Shown piece by piece: positions 60,286 to 64,000 of a stretch of 64,000 nt of DNA. The translations under genes were made by a program, and so were the position numbers. The stretch covers positions 62,001 through 126,000 of the forward strand of contig DBGCPK010000017.1 in the NCBI GenBank assembly GCA_048359995.1, written 5' to 3'. Source of the stretch: UBA3210 sp048359995 (GTDB taxonomy: Bacteria > Bacillota_I > Bacilli_A > RFN20 > CAG-449). The notes beneath the pieces are model-generated. The model made no database searches and was not told the DNA's origin. It saw nothing but the letters and a program-made list of their open reading frames with translations. Within the stretch, counting starts at the first letter, position 1. The number at the start of each line of letters is the position of its first letter.

Positions 60286-60314
60286 TTGACATCGTGCATG
60301 GCGAATCTTAGAAT
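60286..60314 (+). promoter_or_regulatory. promoter of the ribU transcript
   Basis: TTGACA (60286-60291), 17-base spacer, TAGAAT (60309-60314). The gap 60169-60285 holds no supported gene. Confidence 0.85.
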
Positions 60315-60336
60315 ATAAGAGAACAAGGATACTTGT

Positions 60337-60474
60337 TTTTCAGGGTCAGGTGAAATTCCTTCCCGGCGGTAAACCCCGCGAGCAGAAATGCAGAACTTGT
60401 GCGATTCAAGTGGCGACAGTAAAGGCTGGATGAAAGAAGAACAATTATAAGTTTTATAATTATTCGTCCTGAAC
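60337..60474 (+). promoter_or_regulatory. FMN riboswitch (RFN element)
   Basis: Classic RFN order: TTCAGGGTCAGGTGAAATTC, CCCGGCGGTAAACCCCGCGA, GATTCAAGTGGCGACAGTAA, GGCTGGATGAAAGAAG, closing CGTCCTGAA. A long AATTATAA/TTATAATT hairpin is inserted near 60443-60463. TTTTTT at 60482-60487 follows, so termination or translation control are both possible. Confidence 0.93.
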
Positions 60475-60505
60475 TTCGGAATTTTTTGATTTGAGGAGGT
60501 AAAAA

Positions 60506-61312
60506 ATGGAAAATTCTAAGTTTAGAAAGGGTTATAAGATCGCCTTATCGGCACTCTTGATCGTTCTGGGAACGGTTTTGATCTTACTCGCCTACTTTTT
60601 GGGCGATTCATGGCAGAAAGCGTTGAACTATCTGTGCAATATTTTTGGCGCGGCGCTTTTGCTCGTCGGTCTGTTTTTCGGCTATTCGGCATGGAGCCGT
60701 TCCGAGAAAAAACTCAACGTCAAGCAGATGACTTTGATCGCTGTTCAATCCTCGATCACGGTGGTATTGTATTATTTCGTCAAATTCAACCTGCCGTTTT
60801 TTCCGCCTTGGCTGGATATTCAGGTTTCCGAAATTCCGGCGTTGATCACCGGATTCGCGTACGGACCTTACGCGGGGTGTTTGGTCATTTTGATCCGTTT
60901 TATCATCAAGCTTCCGGCGACGATCACAGCCGGCGTCGGCGAGTTGGCAGATCTGGGTTTGGGCGTTACTTTGGTGGGGATTTCTTCGGCGATCTACGGA
61001 AGAAAACGCAACATCAAGGGAGCGTTGATCGGCACGCTGATCGGCGTGGCGGCCAGCACGGTTCTGGCGATGTTCGTCAACTGGCTCGTCTTGATTCCGG
61101 CTTATATTTATCTGGCGAATTTCCCGTTGTCGGCTTTGGTAGGTATGATGAATTACATTCCGAATTTCACCGTCACCGAGTCGAATTTCATGTGGGTGTA
61201 CATTTTCATCGGCGTTTTGCCGTTCAATCTGTTCCGCTATATATTGGTCGGAGCGTTGACTTTTCTTCTGTACAAGAAGACCCACTTTCTGCTCGACCGA
61301 CTGGCAAAATAG
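60506..61312 (+). CDS. ribU: riboflavin ECF transporter S component
   Basis: 268 aa. The S-component core at about 72-265 has the substrate-facing L1 region KFNLPFFPPWLDIQVSEIPA and GFAYGPYAGCLVILIRFIIK as in RibU, then further membrane helices to the end. About 60 extra N-terminal residues carry two more membrane segments (IALSALLIVLGTVLILLAYF and IFGAALLLVGLFFGYSAW), not in ordinary RibU. It imports riboflavin using an EcfAAT module elsewhere in the genome. The FMN riboswitch directly upstream supports the substrate. ATG follows GAGGAGGT. Confidence 0.92.
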   Translation: MENSKFRKGYKIALSALLIVLGTVLILLAYFLGDSWQKALNYLCNIFGAALLLVGLFFGYSAWSRSEKKLNVKQMTLIAVQSSITVVLYYFVKFNLPFFPPWLDIQVSEIPALITGFAYGPYAGCLVILIRFIIKLPATITAGVGELADLGLGVTLVGISSAIYGRKRNIKGALIGTLIGVAASTVLAMFVNWLVLIPAYIYLANFPLSALVGMMNYIPNFTVTESNFMWVYIFIGVLPFNLFRYILVGALTFLLYKKTHFLLDRLAK

Positions 61313-61354
61313 GAGAAAAGAGGATTTTTTTCTCTCTTTTAAAAGAGCAATCGC

Positions 61355-61383
61355 TTTATGATCCGCTCGGGTCGTGGTAAAAT
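61355..61383 (+). promoter_or_regulatory. promoter of the three-gene terminal operon
   Basis: TTTATG, 17-base spacer, extended -10 TGGTAAAAT. A GAGGATTT/AAATCCTC hairpin follows at 61391-61409, just before the AAGGAG ribosome-binding site. Confidence 0.65.
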
Positions 61384-61424
61384 AGCAAAGAGGATTTTAC
61401 AAATCCTCGTCAAGGAGAAAAGCG

Positions 61425-62273
61425 ATGATCGATTTTATAGAACTCAACGTCAAAGACGTTGCCCAAAGCCGCTATAAGGAATTCGTCTCGGATACGGTCG
61501 GCAACCAGCATTCCGAGGAATTCGCGGCGTTAGATAAAGCCTATCAGGAGGAAGTCGCCAAAAAAGTCGCACCGAAGCAGCGGTGGAACAACATTCTCTG
61601 TATACTCGGCTGCCTCTTGGTGATAGTGGCGATGATTTTCTTGACTCTTTTCATCGACGAGAGCAGCGGTCTTTTCGCCTTGCATATCGGCTATAAAATT
61701 CTCATCGAATCGCTCTTTCTTCTCCTCGCCGTCGGTTGTTTTATCGGACAGGATTTGTTCCGAAGAAGTTTAAAGAAGATCTACGCTTCGGATCGCTTCG
61801 CGGAACTCAACGAGCAGGCGCGGAAACTCGAAAAACAATTGAGAGAGGAAATGGGCATTCCCGAAGAGGCAATCAAGACGGACGTGTTCGTCCGACACGC
61901 GGTGCAAAAGGGTGCTTCCATGGTTAATGCATTGCCTCGGGTCAGTTACGTCAATTACGAATTCTATGCGTTCAGAACCGATGATGCGGTTTTCTTCTCG
62001 GACAACTACGAATTGATCCGCCTCGACGCGTCGGAAATCCTTCGCGTCCGTTTCGTCGACGAAAAGATCTCTTTCGTCAATTGGCATAAAGCGGTTAAAA
62101 ATGCTCGCGAACTTCGGAAATACAATGTTACTTTCAAATCGAAATTCTTCGTCGTACGCGGATTTTATTCTGTCGAAATCCGACACAAAGAACAGGATTA
62201 CGTTTTGCGAATTCCCGGATATGAAAAAGAAAGCGTCGAAACGCTTTTTCCCGAATTCGGAGAAAGCCGATGA
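61425..62273 (+). CDS. membrane protein of unknown function
   Basis: 282 aa. A polar N-terminus (about 1-57), two membrane segments (ILCILGCLLVIVAMIFLTLF and GYKILIESLFLLLAVGCFIG), a short coiled stretch (DRFAELNEQARKLEKQLREE) and a C-terminal beta-rich domain with PH-like periodicity (YEFYAFRTDDAVFFSDNYE, VTFKSKFFVVRGFYSVEIRH). No family named. First gene of an operon with the HAD and glycosyltransferase genes, each overlapping by 4 bases, so its role may be tied to membrane lipid or envelope glycosylation. Confidence 0.65.
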   Translation: MIDFIELNVKDVAQSRYKEFVSDTVGNQHSEEFAALDKAYQEEVAKKVAPKQRWNNILCILGCLLVIVAMIFLTLFIDESSGLFALHIGYKILIESLFLLLAVGCFIGQDLFRRSLKKIYASDRFAELNEQARKLEKQLREEMGIPEEAIKTDVFVRHAVQKGASMVNALPRVSYVNYEFYAFRTDDAVFFSDNYELIRLDASEILRVRFVDEKISFVNWHKAVKNARELRKYNVTFKSKFFVVRGFYSVEIRHKEQDYVLRIPGYEKESVETLFPEFGESR

Positions 62274-62944
62274 TCGTCAAGGATTTTGCCTTTGAGGGGA
62301 TCATCTTCGATTTGGACGGCACTTTGATCGATTCGGGAGGTATTTGGGCGGAGGTCGACGAAAAATTCTTTTCGAGAAGAGGTTTATCCATGCCGTCGGA
62401 CTATCCTTCCGCGATCGCGCATTTGGGATTTGAAAAAGCCGGCGAATATACAAAAAAACGCTTTGATTTGAAAGAAACTTCGGAAGAGATCGTCCGAGAA
62501 TGGGAAAGCGAGGTCGTCGATCTTTATCGGGACGAATTGCTTCTCAAAGACAGCGCGAAGGAATTTCTCCGTCTGGCAGAAGAAAACCGATGCGCTTTGG
62601 CAATTGCCACCGCGGCGAGGAAAAATTGTTACGAACCCTGCTTAAAAAGAAACGGAGTCGCGGATTTCTTTTCGGAAATCGTCGATACCACGCGATATCC
62701 TTCCGGCAAAAGTTCTCCGGATATCTACTTGGATATCGCGAAAAAGTGGAATATTTCTCCCTCGCGGATTTTGGTGATCGAAGATATCCTCGCGGCGCTT
62801 CAAAGCGCGCGTTCGGGTGGTTTTCTCACCTGCGCGATTTACGAGAAAACCTGTAAGGACGAAAAGAAAAAACGACAGGTCAGCGACTTGTATATCGAAT
62901 CGTTTCGTGATTTAATGAAAGAGGTAAAGGAGATACAGCGATGA
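62270..62944 (+). CDS. HAD-superfamily phosphatase/phosphomutase-like
   Basis: 224 aa. Motif I IFDLDGTLIDS, a helical cap (about 25-95), motif II AIATAA, motif III Lys in PSGKSSPDIYLD, motif IV ILVIEDILAALQ. In motif IV the usual GDS/EDS is EDI. It belongs with beta-phosphoglucomutase-like HAD proteins; the substrate is unknown. ATGA overlap on both sides shows tight coupling with the membrane protein and glycosyltransferase genes. Confidence 0.82.
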   Translation: MIVKDFAFEGIIFDLDGTLIDSGGIWAEVDEKFFSRRGLSMPSDYPSAIAHLGFEKAGEYTKKRFDLKETSEEIVREWESEVVDLYRDELLLKDSAKEFLRLAEENRCALAIATAARKNCYEPCLKRNGVADFFSEIVDTTRYPSGKSSPDIYLDIAKKWNISPSRILVIEDILAALQSARSGGFLTCAIYEKTCKDEKKKRQVSDLYIESFRDLMKEVKEIQR

Positions 62945-63987
62945 GCAAAATCAAAATCAATATGTACGCGAAAGGTTTAGACATCAAAGGTCAAGGTGTC
63001 GGAAGCGCCTGCATCGAACAGATGGAGATGGTTCGGAATCTCGGCGATTTCGATGTTTCCATCAATGGTCGTCGCAAAAATCGATATGACATCAGGCATA
63101 TCCACACGGTCAATCCGTCGCATTATTTTGCTTTGAACCGAAAGAGGATCAAGGTGTGCGACGTTCACTTCATTCCTGAAATCGACGACGGTTCCTTGAA
63201 GATGCCTAAATTTTTATTCAAACCATATCGGAGTTACGTCCTTCGCTTTTATCGAAAAGCCGACGAGATCATCGTCGTCAACCCGTATTTCATCGACGAG
63301 TTGGTCAAAATCGGAATTCAAAGAGAGCGGATTACCTATATTCCCAACGTGGTGAGCAAAACGCGTTTTCACCCGATCGATCGGAAAGCGCGGGAAGAGG
63401 TCAGAAATTCTTACGATCTTCATGCGGACGATTTCGTCGTTCTGGGGGTCGGGCAGACGCAGACTCGGAAAGGTATTCAGGATTTTATCCGAATCGCGGA
63501 GAAAAATCCGGAAATGAAGTTCGTCTGGGCGGGAGGTTTTACATTCGGCAAGATCACCGCCGGATACGAAGAAATCAAAAAGATGATGGAGAATCCGCCG
63601 AAAAATATGCGCTTTTTAGGTATCATCGATCGGGAAAACATGAACGATCTGTACAATGCCTGCGACGTGCTGTTTTTACCGAGTTATCAGGAACTCTTTC
63701 CGATGACGCTTTTGGAATGCATCAACTGCGATAAACCGTTTTTGGTCCGCGACTTGGAACTCTACGATCGCATCTTTACCGATGATTATATCAAAGGGAC
63801 GAACAACGGGGAGTTCGAAGAGATTCTGAAAAAGATGAAGAGCGATCCGGATTTTTATCGGAAGGCGGTGGAAAAATCGGCCAAACTGGCGGAGTTTTAC
63901 AGCGTGGAGAATGTCAGCAAACTATGGTCGGAATATTACCGTCGGATTTACGATAAATATCCGGATAAGGTGTTGAAAAAGAAATAG
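62941..63987 (+). CDS. GT4-family glycosyltransferase (possible glycolipid synthase)
   Basis: 348 aa, GT-B fold. An N-terminal GQGVGSA loop and the C-terminal nucleotide-sugar motif ELFPMTLLE (E-x7-E) identify family GT4; VLGVGQTQTRKGI and FLPSYQELFP are typical. The start INMYAKGLDIKGQGVGSAC resembles processive diglucosyl-diacylglycerol synthases of Acholeplasma-like bacteria, which add a second sugar to membrane glycolipid. That function is inferred. It ends 13 bases before the window edge with AGCGGAG, possibly the ribosome-binding site of the next gene. Confidence 0.8.
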   Translation: MSKIKINMYAKGLDIKGQGVGSACIEQMEMVRNLGDFDVSINGRRKNRYDIRHIHTVNPSHYFALNRKRIKVCDVHFIPEIDDGSLKMPKFLFKPYRSYVLRFYRKADEIIVVNPYFIDELVKIGIQRERITYIPNVVSKTRFHPIDRKAREEVRNSYDLHADDFVVLGVGQTQTRKGIQDFIRIAEKNPEMKFVWAGGFTFGKITAGYEEIKKMMENPPKNMRFLGIIDRENMNDLYNACDVLFLPSYQELFPMTLLECINCDKPFLVRDLELYDRIFTDDYIKGTNNGEFEEILKKMKSDPDFYRKAVEKSAKLAEFYSVENVSKLWSEYYRRIYDKYPDKVLKKK

Positions 63988-64000
63988 AAAAGCGGAGAAA

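Noticed and set aside
1..64000. UGA read as tryptophan (Mollicutes code)
   Set aside because: Genes end properly at TGA, core proteins have no internal TGA, and tRNA-Trp has anticodon CCA.
1..64000. CRISPR arrays or an rRNA operon
   Set aside because: No regularly spaced repeats with unique spacers and no rRNA sequence found.

Overview
The window looks like a chromosomal segment of a low-to-mid G+C Bacillota bacterium, probably an uncultured relative of the Erysipelotrichia/RF39/Acholeplasma side of Bacilli. The clues are short intergenic regions, strong Shine-Dalgarno sequences, sigma-A promoters (TTGACA/TATAAT type), a Gram-positive LexA box, L-box (lysine), RFN (FMN) and yybP-ykoY (Mn) riboswitches, ECF-type vitamin transporters and lipoproteins with lipoboxes. 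Genes read cleanly with the standard code (TGA is a stop and tRNA-Trp has anticodon CCA). The lineage is an inference.

Layout. 0-8.4 kb is core: the end of fmt, a MocR-type regulator divergent from an ECF S component, a Na/Pi symporter, a TfoX-like protein, a four-tRNA operon (Cys-Arg-Pro-Ala), an ABC-F ATPase and yqeY, whose stop codon overlaps tRNA-Trp. 8.4-15.7 kb is an AT-rich, decayed island starting directly behind tRNA-Trp: small lipoproteins and their frameshifted remains, an ECF sigma/anti-sigma pair, fragments of tyrosine and serine recombinases, a Bro-N pseudogene, three copies of a ~100 bp terminator-bearing repeat, a metallo-beta-lactamase-fold hydrolase and an EFR1-type ferredoxin. 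15.9-18.1 kb returns to core-like sequence (mutY, an XRE regulator, tRNA-Pro(CGG)). 18.1-27.9 kb is a second AT-rich island behind tRNA-Pro: a truncated serine recombinase that shares a 210 bp repeat with the first island, an intact tyrosine recombinase, a convergent STAND-like/TPR gene and SHMT-like gene bounded by inverted repeats, and an HNH gene with a structured leader next to a broken InlB-repeat gene. From 27.9 kb to the end the sequence is core again.

The core half contains several readable regulatory circuits. A lysine riboswitch controls a three-gene amino-acid ABC transporter whose binding protein appears circularly permuted. LexA sits behind its own SOS box. A two-component system shares an identical promoter-operator architecture with the next operon (carbohydrate-binding lipoprotein, VTC-like polyphosphate polymerase domain, DUF4956 membrane protein). 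An Mn riboswitch with mutually exclusive P1 and terminator stems precedes a P-type ATPase. An FMN riboswitch precedes ribU. Other core genes include an EF-G-like GTPase lacking the catalytic His, a secreted endonuclease I-type nuclease, prephenate dehydratase, M18 aminopeptidase and a GT4 glycosyltransferase.

The most unusual items are the permuted lysine-binding protein (32.4-33.3 kb), the recombinase plus inverted-repeat cassette (19.5-24.0 kb), the structured RNA/HNH unit (24.9-26.1 kb) and the shared two-component box (43.2 and 45.1 kb).
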